From NCBI RefSeq assembly GCF_029690065.1, contig NZ_CP121463.1, positions 1,178,001 through 1,242,000 on the forward strand: 64,000 nt of DNA, written 5' to 3'. The notes below the pieces were generated by a model. The model made no database searches, was not told the origin of the DNA, and saw only the letters and a list, made by a program, of their open reading frames with translations. This DNA comes from Arthrobacter sp. Y-9. Its GTDB lineage: Bacteria > Actinomycetota > Actinomycetes > Actinomycetales > Micrococcaceae. Below, one piece after another: positions 8,336 to 16,283 of this stretch. The translations under genes were made by a program, and so were the position numbers. Position 1 is the stretch's first letter; the number at the start of each line of letters is the position of its first letter.

Positions 8336-10225
8336 GTGGCTGGACTGATCAAACGGGAAGACATCGAGGCGGTCCGCCAGCGCACCGATATCAAAGAGGT
8401 GGTGGACGGGTACGTCACCCTCCGCAGCGCGGGCATCGGCTCTTTCAAGGGACTCTGTCCTTTCCATGACGAGCGCAGCCCCAGCTTCCACGTCCGCCCG
8501 CAAGTGGGCACGTACCACTGCTTCGGATGCGGTGAGAGCGGCGACGTCATCTCCTTCGTGCAGAAGATGGACCACCTCTCCTTCAGCGAGACGGTGGAGA
8601 AGCTCGCGGCCAAGGTCGGCATCGAGCTCCGCTACGAGGACGGCGGCACCGGACCGCGCCGCGAGGACGTCGGCAAGCGCCAGAAGCTCCTGGACGCTCA
8701 CAAGATCGCGGCGGAGTTCTTCGCCGCCCAGCTCCTGACGCCCGGCGCCATCGAGGGCCGCCGCTTCCTGGCCGAACGCGGTTTCGACCGCGCCGCCGCG
8801 GAGTCCTTCGGCGTGGGGTTCGCTCCGCAGGGCTGGGACGGACTGCTCGGCCACCTGCGCACCAAGGGCTTCCGCGACGAGGAACTGGTGCAGACCGGCA
8901 TGTTCTCCACGGGCCGCGAAGGGTCCGGCCGGCTGTATGACCGCTTCCGGGGCCGGCTGATCTGGCCCATCCGGGACATCACGGGCGACGTGATCGGCTT
9001 CGGCGCGCGCAAGCTCTTCGAGGACGACAAGGGCCCGAAGTACCTCAACACCCCGGAAACCCCGCTCTACAAGAAATCCCAGGTCCTGTACGGGATCGAC
9101 AAGGCCAAGCGGGACATCGTGCGCGGCCGGCAGCTCGTGGTGGTCGAGGGCTACACGGACGTCATGGCCTGTCACCTCGCGGGCGTCACCACCGCTGTCG
9201 CGACCTGTGGCACGGCCTTTGGCGGGGACCACATCAAGATCGTGCGCCGGCTCCTCTCGGACGACGGCACCGGTGGCGAAGTGGTCTTCACCTTCGACGG
9301 CGACGCCGCGGGCCAGAAAGCGGCCCTGCGCGCCTTCGAGGAGGACCAGCGTTTCGTGGCGCAGACGTATGTAGCGGTCGAGCCGTCCGGCGCGGACCCC
9401 TGTGAACTCCGGCAGCACCGGGGTGACCAGGCCGTGAAGGATCTCATCGACAGCCGCAGGCCGCTGTTCGAATTCGCCATCCGGGTGGGCCTGAAGAAGC
9501 ACAATCTGAACACCGTGGAGGGCCGGGTCCAGGCGCTCCGGGAGGCCGCGCCGATCGTGGCACGGATCCGCGACGGGTCGTTGCGTCCGGCGTACACCCG
9601 CGAACTGGCCGGCTGGCTGGGCATGTCCATGGAGGAGGTGTCCCGCGCGGTGCAGACGGCCGCGCGCCGGGCCGCCGCGGCGCCGTCGTCGTCGGGCGAT
9701 CAGGGGGGAGCGGCCGTGCAGGAACCGGCGGACAGCGCGCCGCTGTACGGCCGGCCGGATCCGCGCGATCCGGCGGCGGCCATGGAACGGCAGTCGCTGG
9801 AGGTGGCGCTGCAGCAGCCCCAGGTCCTCGACGAGCGTCACTGGCAGATGTTCTCCCAGGCCCATTTCGTGGTGCCCGCGTACCAGGCCGTCCACACGGC
9901 GATCCGTGCGGTGGGCACCGCTCGGGGTGCAGACCCCGTGACCTGGGTGGAGACGGTCCGAGCAGAGGTTCCGGAGCCGCTGCGGGGCCTGGTCTCGGAG
10001 CTCGCGGTCGCGATGATCCCTGCGCCCGATGAGGATGCCCTGATGCGGGCGTGCCGGGACATCCTGGCCCGCCTGTTCGAGCTGGACATCACGCGTCAGA
10101 AGGCCGATCTGCTCGGTCAGTTGCAGCGCATGGGCGCCGACGCCGATCCCTCCATGGTCCAGGATCTGAACCGGCAGCTGCTCTCCCTGGAGATGCAGCG
10201 GCGGTCGCTGCGCCAGAACGCCTGA
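8336..10225 (+). CDS. dnaG: DNA primase
   Basis: Synthesises RNA primers for replication and partners the replicative helicase. The 629-residue protein has the CHC2 zinc-binding domain (GLCPFHDERSPSF at about 39 and HCFGCGESGD at about 60), the N-terminal catalytic subdomain with LYDRFRGRLIWPI and YLNTPET, and the TOPRIM centre with VVVEGYTDVM (Glu) and FTFDGDAAG (Asp-x-Asp). The C-terminal 180 residues, after a Ser/Gly/Ala linker (about 440-465), are the helicase-interacting region. The length is usual for actinobacteria. The GTG start follows TAGGAT by six bases. It is followed by a tRNA-Asn gene in the same direction. Confidence 0.97.
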   Translation: MAGLIKREDIEAVRQRTDIKEVVDGYVTLRSAGIGSFKGLCPFHDERSPSFHVRPQVGTYHCFGCGESGDVISFVQKMDHLSFSETVEKLAAKVGIELRYEDGGTGPRREDVGKRQKLLDAHKIAAEFFAAQLLTPGAIEGRRFLAERGFDRAAAESFGVGFAPQGWDGLLGHLRTKGFRDEELVQTGMFSTGREGSGRLYDRFRGRLIWPIRDITGDVIGFGARKLFEDDKGPKYLNTPETPLYKKSQVLYGIDKAKRDIVRGRQLVVVEGYTDVMACHLAGVTTAVATCGTAFGGDHIKIVRRLLSDDGTGGEVVFTFDGDAAGQKAALRAFEEDQRFVAQTYVAVEPSGADPCELRQHRGDQAVKDLIDSRRPLFEFAIRVGLKKHNLNTVEGRVQALREAAPIVARIRDGSLRPAYTRELAGWLGMSMEEVSRAVQTAARRAAAAPSSSGDQGGAAVQEPADSAPLYGRPDPRDPAAAMERQSLEVALQQPQVLDERHWQMFSQAHFVVPAYQAVHTAIRAVGTARGADPVTWVETVRAEVPEPLRGLVSELAVAMIPAPDEDALMRACRDILARLFELDITRQKADLLGQLQRMGADADPSMVQDLNRQLLSLEMQRRSLRQNA

Positions 10226-10254
10226 GCTTCCTCAGGCAGGCGCGGTGGCCCGAT

Positions 10255-10284
10255 TTCATGTTCGGGCTCCGGCTCTGGTAATGT
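10255..10284 (+). promoter_or_regulatory. Promoter of tRNA-Asn copy 1
   Basis: TTCATG (10255-10260) and TAATGT (10279-10284) are 18 bases apart, with the tRNA beginning 14 bases after the -10. The same elements recur in copy 2 with TAACGT as the -10. Confidence 0.55.
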
Positions 10285-10298
10285 CTTACTCGCTTCGA

Positions 10299-10371
10299 TC
10301 CTCCTTAGCTCAATTGGCAGAGCATTCGACTGTTAATCGAAGGGTTGCTGGTTCAAGTCCAGCAGGAGGAG
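10299..10371 (+). tRNA. tRNA-Asn (anticodon GUU), copy 1
   Basis: A complete 73-base cloverleaf: acceptor stem TCCTCCT with AGGAGGA, D-arm GCTC/GAGC, anticodon stem TTCGA/TCGAA around loop CTGTTAA, T-arm GCTGG/CCAGC and discriminator G. The CCA end is not encoded. It is followed at once by a strong terminator. An identical gene lies at 12782-12854. Confidence 0.97.
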
Positions 10372-10377
10372 CTTTCG

Positions 10378-10420
10378 CCCCGGGTGGGCGGCCTGAAACG
10401 GCCGCTGACCCGGGGTTTTT
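10378..10420 (+). terminator. Rho-independent terminator of tRNA-Asn copy 1
   Basis: CCCCGGGT (10378-10385) pairs with ACCCGGGG (10408-10415). Inside it is a second stem CGGCC/GGCCG, and TTTTT follows. The identical structure follows copy 2. Confidence 0.9.
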
Positions 10421-10479
10421 CTTTGCCCGGAAGGGCTATTCCGGGCCGGGAAGGACCTGGGGAGCCGCTCAGCGCTCCG

Positions 10480-10740
10480 TCAGCGCTCCGACGGCGTCCG
10501 GCGCGGCGCGTCTACGGGCTTCCCGGAGGCCTGAGTGGCCCGCAGGGCGCCGATCAGGCGTTCGGTGCACCCTACGATCACCAGGAGCCCTCCCAGGAGG
10601 GAGACGCGGAATCCGCCGGTCACGAACGCGTCCATCGCCACCAGCAGCAGGCCGATGCCGATCAGCAGCGGGCCGAACGTCCCGTCGGCCTTCCGTGCAC
10701 GGTCCGGTCCTGGTGTGTTCTGCGTCTCCTGTGGCGTCAT
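10480..10740 (-). CDS. Small membrane protein of unknown function
   Basis: This 86-residue protein has a polar N-terminus and two hydrophobic segments, GPLLIGIGLLLVAMDAFV (about 23-40) and VSLLGGLLVIVGCTERLIGAL (about 46-66), then a basic tail. It looks like a two-helix inner-membrane protein. I recognise no family. It lies on the minus strand directly downstream of the TetR gene at 10763 (22-base gap), so it may be co-transcribed with the regulator. The ATG lacks a clear ribosome-binding site. Confidence 0.65.
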   Translation of the reverse strand: MTPQETQNTPGPDRARKADGTFGPLLIGIGLLLVAMDAFVTGGFRVSLLGGLLVIVGCTERLIGALRATQASGKPVDAPRRTPSER

Positions 10741-10762
10741 GCGGCCAGACTACCCGTCCGGC

Positions 10763-11368
10763 TCAGCGCCCGCTTGTCACGCGCTCCTCGAACGCGGTCC
10801 ACCCCGGGGACAGGAGGGCGAACGTGGCCTCGAGGGATGCCCGGGGATCCTCCGTGCGGTCGAGGAACGCCCAGGTCTCCAGCGCGTAGTGGGAGAAGAC
10901 CTGGATGAACGGGTCCGTGGCGGGCAGGCCCAGCTCGTCGGCGATGGTCAGGATCAGGGCCTTCTCATGCCGCATCCACATGGACCGCTCGTACTCGCGG
11001 AGGGACGGCGCGGCCTGGACCATCGCGTCGAAGGCCGCCACCTGTGCGCCGTACTGCTCGTGCTCTTCCATGACCGCGCGAAGCCACTGGTGGATGGCGG
11101 TGCAGATGGTCATGCCCGGCTCGCGGTTCCTGACCGCAGCCAGGAGGGCGTCCCGGATCTCGTCGTCCTCGTCGTAGACCAGGGCCTCCTTCTGGGGGAA
11201 GTGGGCGTAGACGGTGGCGAGGGAGACGTCGGCCCGCTCGGCCACCTCCTTGATGGTCACGGCGTCGAAGCCGCGGTCCTGGAAGAGTTCGAGCGCGGCG
11301 TCTGAGATCGCCTTGCGGGTCGCTGCCTTCTTGCGTTCCCGGCGTCCCGGGGTGGTGGTGTCGGCCAT
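10763..11368 (-). CDS. TetR-family transcriptional regulator (divergent from MFS pump)
   Basis: About 201 residues. The N-terminal helix-turn-helix spans the segment from RKAISDAALELFQDRGF to DVSLATVYAHFPQKEALV (about 18-62). The C-terminal helical domain should bind an inducer. The start is ATG 11368, with an in-frame GTG six bases upstream (11374) as alternative. It is divergent from the MFS gene at 11430 across a 61-base gap that contains a perfect 11+11 inverted repeat at 11388-11414. It therefore most likely represses both itself and the efflux gene. The pair sits between two copies of a tRNA-Asn cassette. The inducer is unknown but is probably a substrate of the pump. Confidence 0.92.
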   Translation of the reverse strand: MADTTTPGRRERKKAATRKAISDAALELFQDRGFDAVTIKEVAERADVSLATVYAHFPQKEALVYDEDDEIRDALLAAVRNREPGMTICTAIHQWLRAVMEEHEQYGAQVAAFDAMVQAAPSLREYERSMWMRHEKALILTIADELGLPATDPFIQVFSHYALETWAFLDRTEDPRASLEATFALLSPGWTAFEERVTSGR

Positions 11369-11387
11369 GCTCACCAGGATAGTCGCT

Positions 11388-11414
11388 CTAAAACTAGAAT
11401 GACTCTAGTTTTAG
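11388..11414. promoter_or_regulatory. TetR operator candidate between regulator and MFS genes
   Basis: CTAAAACTAGA (11388-11398) and TCTAGTTTTAG (11404-11414) are perfect inverted repeats separated by five bases. The site is strikingly A/T-rich for this genome and overlaps the region where the MFS promoter should lie. Confidence 0.85.
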
Positions 11415-11417
11415 TGT

Positions 11418-11423
11418 TACTCT
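11418..11423 (+). promoter_or_regulatory. -10 box of the leaderless MFS transcript
   Basis: TACTCT is followed by six bases and ATG 11430, with no ribosome-binding site. The -35 region would lie inside the palindrome 11388-11414, so a bound TetR dimer would block polymerase. Confidence 0.6.
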
Positions 11424-11429
11424 AGCGAC

Positions 11430-12698
11430 ATGTCCCTGAACTCCTCCCCTCCAGCTCCGCCGCCGTCTCCGCGCCGCGCCTGGTTCATGCTCGTCGTCCT
11501 CACCATGCTCACCGTCGTCGGCATGACGGTGGTCCTGCCCGTCATGCCGTTCATCGTCCAGGAGTACCTCCCGCACGGCGACCCGAACCTCGCCATCTGG
11601 GTCGGTGTCCTGGAAGGCGTCAATGCCCTCTGCGCCTTCCTCGCCGCTCCCTTCCTCGGAGGCCTCTCGGACCGCGTGGGCCGCCGGCCGGTCATCATCA
11701 TCGCCTCGTTCGGGGCGGTCATCGGCTACCTGGTGTTCGGCATCGGCGGATCCTTGTGGATCCTCCTGCTCGGCCGTGTCATCCAGGGCGTCACCGCCGG
11801 CGACCTCCCCGCGCTCTTCGCCTACACGGCGGACATCACGCCGGCCAAGGACCGCGCCAAACGCTTCGGTCTCCTCGGCGCGCTCAACGGCATCGGTTTC
11901 ATGATCGGCCCGGCGCTCGGCGGTCTCCTCTCCGCCATCGACATCCGACTGCCCGTCTTCGCCACCGCCGTCGTCGCCTTGCTCGTGGCGATCCTCGCGA
12001 TCTTCCTGCTGCCCGAGTCCCTCGCGCCCGAGAACCGCACCCCGAAGCTCGCGCTCGAAGAGCTGCATCCGGTGAAGGTCCTCTCCGACGCCTTCCGCCG
12101 GCCCGGGCTGCGCGGTCTGCTGCTCGTGTTCGCGCTGATGATGATCCCGTTCGCGTTCTTCACCAACAACTTCAGCGTGCTGGCCATCGACGCCGTCGGC
12201 TGGAGTGCGGCCCAGATCGGCTTCCTGGTGGCCGTCATCGGCGTCCTGGACATCGCGGTGCAGGGCGGCCTGCTGGCCGTGCTCCTGCCCAGGATCGGCG
12301 AGAAGAAGACCATCATCATCGGCATCCTGGGCCAGGGCCTCGGCTGCGCGGCGCTGGCCATCCTCGCCTCGGTGCTGGCCCAGCCGTGGCTGCTCATCGC
12401 CGGCGTGCTCATGCTCGGAGCCTCACAGGGCCTCACGCAGGCGCCGCTGGACGGCCTCATCTCCAGCTCCGCGGGCGACGACGAGCAGGGCCGCGTGGCC
12501 GGAGCGCTCCAGGCGGTAGGGTCGGCCATTCAGATGGCCGCGCCGATCGTGGCCGGTCTCCTGTACAGCGGAATCGCCCACCTGGCCCCGTACCTGCTGG
12601 GTGTGATCTTCATCGTGGCTGCGGCGGTGCTCTTCTCCCGGCTGAAACTGCCGCGCAGCGCCCACGAGACGCCACGCGGGGAAGAGGCCGTGGTCTGA
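11430..12698 (+). CDS. MFS efflux transporter (TetA/DHA1-like)
   Basis: A 422-residue major facilitator with about 12 hydrophobic segments and the DHA1 loop 2-3 motif GGLSDRVGRRPVIII (about 77-91). The TetA-like features PAKDRAKRFGLLGALNGIGFMIG-type loop 4-5 and the antiporter motif C glycines (about residues 131-160) support drug/H+ export. Its C-terminus is cytoplasmic and charged. It is divergent from a TetR regulator with a strong palindromic operator in between, which supports substrate-induced expression. The substrate cannot be named. Confidence 0.92.
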   Translation: MSLNSSPPAPPPSPRRAWFMLVVLTMLTVVGMTVVLPVMPFIVQEYLPHGDPNLAIWVGVLEGVNALCAFLAAPFLGGLSDRVGRRPVIIIASFGAVIGYLVFGIGGSLWILLLGRVIQGVTAGDLPALFAYTADITPAKDRAKRFGLLGALNGIGFMIGPALGGLLSAIDIRLPVFATAVVALLVAILAIFLLPESLAPENRTPKLALEELHPVKVLSDAFRRPGLRGLLLVFALMMIPFAFFTNNFSVLAIDAVGWSAAQIGFLVAVIGVLDIAVQGGLLAVLLPRIGEKKTIIIGILGQGLGCAALAILASVLAQPWLLIAGVLMLGASQGLTQAPLDGLISSSAGDDEQGRVAGALQAVGSAIQMAAPIVAGLLYSGIAHLAPYLLGVIFIVAAAVLFSRLKLPRSAHETPRGEEAVV

Positions 12699-12737
12699 GC
12701 CGGCGTCCCTGAAGTGGGGCGGCGGGCGGGGTCCGAT

Positions 12738-12767
12738 TTCATGTTCGGGCCCCGCCTCTGGTAACGT
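12738..12767 (+). promoter_or_regulatory. Promoter of tRNA-Asn copy 2
   Basis: TTCATG (12738-12743), 18 bases, then TAACGT (12762-12767). The T-to-C change in the -10 relative to copy 1 may weaken this copy. Confidence 0.5.
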
Positions 12768-12781
12768 CTTACTCGCTTCGA

Positions 12782-12854
12782 TCCTCCTTAGCTCAATTGG
12801 CAGAGCATTCGACTGTTAATCGAAGGGTTGCTGGTTCAAGTCCAGCAGGAGGAG
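12782..12854 (+). tRNA. tRNA-Asn (anticodon GUU), copy 2
   Basis: Identical over all 73 bases to the gene at 10299-10371, with the same cloverleaf and no encoded CCA. Confidence 0.97.
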
Positions 12855-12860
12855 CTTTCA

Positions 12861-12903
12861 CCCCGGGTGGGCGGCCTGAAACGGCCGCTGACCCGGGGTT
12901 TTT
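12861..12903 (+). terminator. Rho-independent terminator of tRNA-Asn copy 2
   Basis: Same CCCCGGGT/ACCCGGGG stem with nested CGGCC/GGCCG and TTTTT as in copy 1. Confidence 0.9.
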
Positions 12904-12964
12904 CTTTGCCCGGATTCTGTCCGGGCGCTGTGTCCGCACTCCGTGCCCGGGCGCGCGACGGCGG

Positions 12965-13528
12965 TCAGCGTACCGGGTGCAGGGCCTCCCAGTCGCGGCG
13001 GAGCAGCCCGTAGACCCACGAGTCGGAGACGACGCCGTTCACGACACAGTCCTCGCGCAGCGTCCCTTCCAGGACGAATCCGAGCTTCTCCAGCACCCGG
13101 GCTGAGGGCGCATTGCGGGTGTCGGCCTCGGCCTGCACCCGGTTGAGGTCAAGAGTGCCGAACGCCCACTGCAGCAGCGCCCCGGCGGCTTCGGTCGCGT
13201 GGCCCTGGCCCCAGGCGGACTGCCGGAGGCAGTATCCGAGGGACGCGCTCCGGAAATCCGGGTTCCAGCTGTTGAAGGTGATCCAGCCGAGGAACGCCTG
13301 ATCGGACCGCCGTTGGATGACCAGCCGCGTGCCGGTGCCCTCCTCGGCCAAGCGCCGGTTCCCCGTCAGGAAGCGCTCGACGGCGGAGCGTTCCGTCCAC
13401 GGCGGCGAGTCCCAGTACCGCAGCACCTCGGCATCGCTGTTCAGGGCGAAGAGCTCCTCGCCGTCGGCCTCGGTGAACGGCCGCAGACGCAGACGGGTGG
13501 TGTCCAGGGTGGGAGGGGGAAGAGTCAT
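12965..13528 (-). CDS. GNAT acetyltransferase, RimJ/RimL type
   Basis: A 187-residue acetyl-CoA-dependent N-acetyltransferase. It opens with TLDTTRLRLRPFTEADGEEL, typical of the RimJ/L group (Acetyltransf_3). The acetyl-CoA site is around YCLRQSAWGQGHATEAAGALL (residues about 92-112, QSAWGQGHATEA), followed by the NRVQAEADTRNAPSARVLEKLGF strand-helix typical of the fold. Such enzymes modify ribosomal protein N-termini, amino acids or small molecules; the substrate here is unknown. It is monocistronic on the minus strand, 110 bases from the second tRNA-Asn on the opposite strand. Confidence 0.9.
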   Translation of the reverse strand: MTLPPPTLDTTRLRLRPFTEADGEELFALNSDAEVLRYWDSPPWTERSAVERFLTGNRRLAEEGTGTRLVIQRRSDQAFLGWITFNSWNPDFRSASLGYCLRQSAWGQGHATEAAGALLQWAFGTLDLNRVQAEADTRNAPSARVLEKLGFVLEGTLREDCVVNGVVSDSWVYGLLRRDWEALHPVR

Positions 13529-13606
13529 GCAGCCATCCTGCCACGGTCGATCCGCCGCGGTGCCTGGGACCTTCGGGTGTGCGCGTGTGCGCGACCCGGC
13601 CTGGGC

Positions 13607-13924
13607 CTACTTCCGGTTCCGGCCCCACGGACCGGGGTTGAGCCGGTAGAGCACCGCGGCGCCGATGAGGGCGCCGAACACGATCCCGAGGGCGCCCTGC
13701 CCGATCGCCCGGCCCGCGAAGTACCCGAGCACGCCGCCGATGAGCGCTCCGACGAAGAGGCCGCGACCGTTGCGGTGCGCCTTCTTCCCGGAGCGGGGGT
13801 CCGACGGGTCGCGACGCCAGGGGGCCGCCACCCGGGCGCCGGACGCACGCAGGGCCCGTGCGCGCTCCCTCGCCCCGCGGAAGGGGGAGGTGCGGCGTGG
13901 GCGCGGGGCGTCGTCGTGGGTCAC
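13607..13924 (-). CDS. Small basic membrane protein of unknown function
   Basis: This 105-residue protein has a strongly basic, Arg-rich first half and a glycine-rich hydrophobic second half: GRGLFVGALIGGVLGYFAGR (about 53-72) and GALGIVFGALIGAAVLYRL (about 77-95). The GxxxG spacing resembles glycine-zipper helices. It starts with GTG 13924, only nine bases after the stop of the interrupted transporter on the same strand, so it may be co-transcribed with it. I recognise no family. Confidence 0.65.
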   Translation of the reverse strand: MTHDDAPRPRRTSPFRGARERARALRASGARVAAPWRRDPSDPRSGKKAHRNGRGLFVGALIGGVLGYFAGRAIGQGALGIVFGALIGAAVLYRLNPGPWGRNRK

Positions 13925-13933
13925 GTGGTCAGC

Positions 13934-15127
13934 CTAGGCGATCGCGGGGACCGAGCGGGGCCGGATGATGAGCCACAGGCTCAGGATCCCGACGCCGATG
14001 CAGGCGATCATGATCGCGGCCATCGGCACGGCCGAGTCGGTGCCGAGCAGCCCGACCACGGGGGAGAGGAGGCCCGCCGTGAGGAAGGTGCTCGCGCCCA
14101 GGAGCGAAGCCGCCGTGCCTGCGCGGTCGCCGTGGCTGGCCAGTCCGAGCACCTGGACGCACGGGAAGCAGAAGCCTGTGCACATGATGTAGAATCACAG
14201 GGGGATCGCCAGGCCGAGGAGGCCTGCGTGGGAGGCATCCGCCACGATGATCAGCAGGGCGGAGACGATCTGGCCCACTGTCGCGAAGGCCAGGATCCAC
14301 TGGGGTCCGACCTTTTTGATCAGTCGCGAACTGATCTGGACGCCCGCCACGATGCCCAGCGAATTGATGCCGAACAGGTAGCCGTACTGCTGCGGGGTGA
14401 AGCCGTAGAGCCGTTCGAACAGGAACGGGGAGGCCGAAAGGTAGGAGAACAGGCCCGCGAAGTTCATGCCCGCCATGATGAGCACCCCCACGAAGATCCT
14501 GTCCGTGAACAGCACCCGGTAATGGCTCAGCACGCTCGTGCCGGACACGCGGCGGCGTTCCACCGGAAGCGTCTCGCGGACCAGGAACAGGCAGCCCAGG
14601 ATGACGAGCGCGCCGTATCCGGCCAGGAAGAGGAAGATGCCGGGCCACGGCGTGATGAGGAGCAGCTGGGAGCCGATCACCGGCGCGAGGATCGGCGCCA
14701 GGCCGTTGACCAGGGACATGGCCGCGAACATCCGCACCATCGAATACCCTGCGAAGAGGTCGCGCACCATGGCCATGGAGACCACGCCGCCGCCGGCCGC
14801 GCCGATGCCCATGAGAACGCGGAAGATGCCCAGCGGCACGATGTCGTGCGAGAAGGACGCGCCGATCGACGCCAGGATGTGGAGCGCGGTGGCGCAGAGG
14901 AGCGGCACCCGCCGCCCAACCTTGTCGCTCAGTGGGCCCACCAGCAGCTGACCCAGAGCGAAGCCGACGGTGGTGCCCGTCAGGGTGAGCTGCACGGCCG
15001 CCTGGCTCACGCCGAGGTCCCGTTCGATCGCGGGGAACGCCGGCAGGTACAGATCGATGGTGAAGGGACCCAGCGCGGTGAGAGCGCCGAGGATCAGAAC
15101 GTAGGTGATCTTCTGCCGCCGGGACAT
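13934..15127 (-). pseudogene. Bcr/CflA-type MFS drug transporter interrupted by an in-frame TGA
   Basis: The two halves read in the same frame: an N-terminal piece from ATG 15127 (GTG 15160 is an alternative) to a TGA at 14195-14197, and a C-terminal piece that continues with FYIMCTGFCFPC to TAG at 13934-13936. Together they give about 397 codons, the normal length of a Bcr/CflA transporter with 12 helices. Landmarks are GPFTIDLYLPAFPAIERDL at the start and GPLSDKVGRRVPLL in loop 2-3. The stop falls near helix 10, so the truncated product would lack the last two or three helices. A TGG to TGA change (Trp) is the simplest origin. It could be a true nonsense mutation, a sequencing error or read-through; the sequence alone cannot tell. 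Confidence 0.85.
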
Positions 15128-15377
15128 GGCGGAGCCAAGGGAAAGGGTGGGGGTGGTCACCTCCACTATCTTAAGCGGCGGCTCCACCCCGGGAAGGGGC
15201 GCGGGGACCACTCGATGCAGGTGAACGCACATGAACATGGCGACGGCGGAACCTCCACGACCGTGGCGCAATGATAGTTTTGTCCAAGGCGGGGCTGTCC
15301 TCCAGGGGTCGGTCTGCCGCCACCGTGGCCCTGGTCACGGCCTTTTCTATCCGTCGAGTCGATGTGAGGCGAAACTG

Positions 15378-16226
15378 ATGAGCGGACGCCATGCGAGCAC
15401 CGTACGGCCCCAGACAAGCCTCAAGGCGCTTCCGGCGACAGCCCGGAGTGCGGCCCAGCTGTTGCCCCGCCAGATCCAGGACGAGATCACCCTCGCCCAG
15501 CTGGAACTCAAGGACAAGGGCGTCAAGGTAGGCATCGCCTCCGCCGGTTTCGTCGCCGCCCTCCTCTTCGTGGGGCTGCTCGTGATCGCGCTGGTGGTCG
15601 CCGCCATCATGGGTCTGGCCACCATCATGCCGGCCTGGCTCTCGGCTCTCATCGTCTCCGCCGCGTTCCTGATCATCGCCGGCATCGGCGGCCTGTTCGG
15701 GTTCCTCAAGCTCAAGTCGGCCATGCCCCTGATGCCCGCCGAAGCGATCCGCGGCTTCAAGCACGATCTGGGGATCGTTAAGGAGGGCAGCGCGTTCGAC
15801 GCGAGCATCCTCGACCCGGAGTCGCCCGCCGCGAAGGCCGCCGCCGAGGCGAAGGCGGCAGCCAAGGCCAAGGCCCGCGAAGAGGCGGAGGTCAAGGCCA
15901 AGCAGAAGCTCGCCGAAGAAGGCCCCGCACCCACGCAGCAGCAGATTATTGCCCGCCTCGATGAGCGCCGCGCCCACCTCACCGGCATCCGCGACGACCT
16001 GGGTGTCCAGCTCGACGTCAAGACCCAGGCCCAGGGCTTCGTGTCCGAGGTCAAGGAACGCGCTGAGTCCGTCCGTGAGTCCGCGCAGCAGCGCTTCGCC
16101 GGCGCCACCGCCGGCGAGAACGGCGGCATCGCCGGTGAGCTGGCCCAGCGCTGGAAGCCGATCGCCGTGGCCGTGGCGGCGGGCACCGCGTTCGTGGTCC
16201 TTTTGCGCAAGCTCATCAAGTCCTGA
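15378..16226 (+). CDS. Phage-holin-family (Holin-X type) membrane protein with helical C-terminal extension
   Basis: The 282-residue protein begins with an actinobacterial Holin-X-like domain: a helix LLPRQIQDEITLAQLELKDK (about 29-48) and two long hydrophobic segments (about 55-80 and 88-114). The rest is an Ala/Lys/Glu-rich coiled-coil-like region (about 155-190), then another helix, and a final hydrophobic segment near PIAVAVAAGTAFVVLLRKLI. Despite the name, this family is chromosomal and widespread in actinobacteria, with no proven lysis role. ATG 15378 is the first start with a plausible ribosome site (GAGGC). Upstream extension into 15231 overlaps promoter-like sequence. Confidence 0.8.
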   Translation: MSGRHASTVRPQTSLKALPATARSAAQLLPRQIQDEITLAQLELKDKGVKVGIASAGFVAALLFVGLLVIALVVAAIMGLATIMPAWLSALIVSAAFLIIAGIGGLFGFLKLKSAMPLMPAEAIRGFKHDLGIVKEGSAFDASILDPESPAAKAAAEAKAAAKAKAREEAEVKAKQKLAEEGPAPTQQQIIARLDERRAHLTGIRDDLGVQLDVKTQAQGFVSEVKERAESVRESAQQRFAGATAGENGGIAGELAQRWKPIAVAVAAGTAFVVLLRKLIKS

Positions 16227-16283
16227 CACGTTCCCGGCTGGAGCCGGGCTGGTTCGACGGATTCGCACGGAGGAAGGGGGAGG

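Larger units (their letters stand above)
10251..10431 (+). repeat. tRNA-Asn cassette, copy 1 of a direct repeat
   Basis: About 181 bases covering promoter, tRNA-Asn and terminator are repeated at 12734-12914, an offset of exactly 2483 bases. I count four mismatches, three of them in the promoter region and one after the tRNA. Flanking sequence is unrelated on both sides. Confidence 0.9.
12734..12914 (+). repeat. tRNA-Asn cassette, copy 2 of a direct repeat
   Basis: Second copy of the unit at 10251-10431. It differs at four positions; the tRNA and terminator stems are identical. Confidence 0.9.

Noticed and set aside
14195-14197. TGA in the Bcr/CflA gene as a selenocysteine codon
   Set aside because: No selenocysteine insertion element is visible downstream and the family does not use selenocysteine.
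15378-16226. Prophage remnant because of the holin-like protein
   Set aside because: No endolysin, integrase, portal or tail gene is nearby, and Holin-X proteins are ordinary chromosomal genes in actinobacteria.
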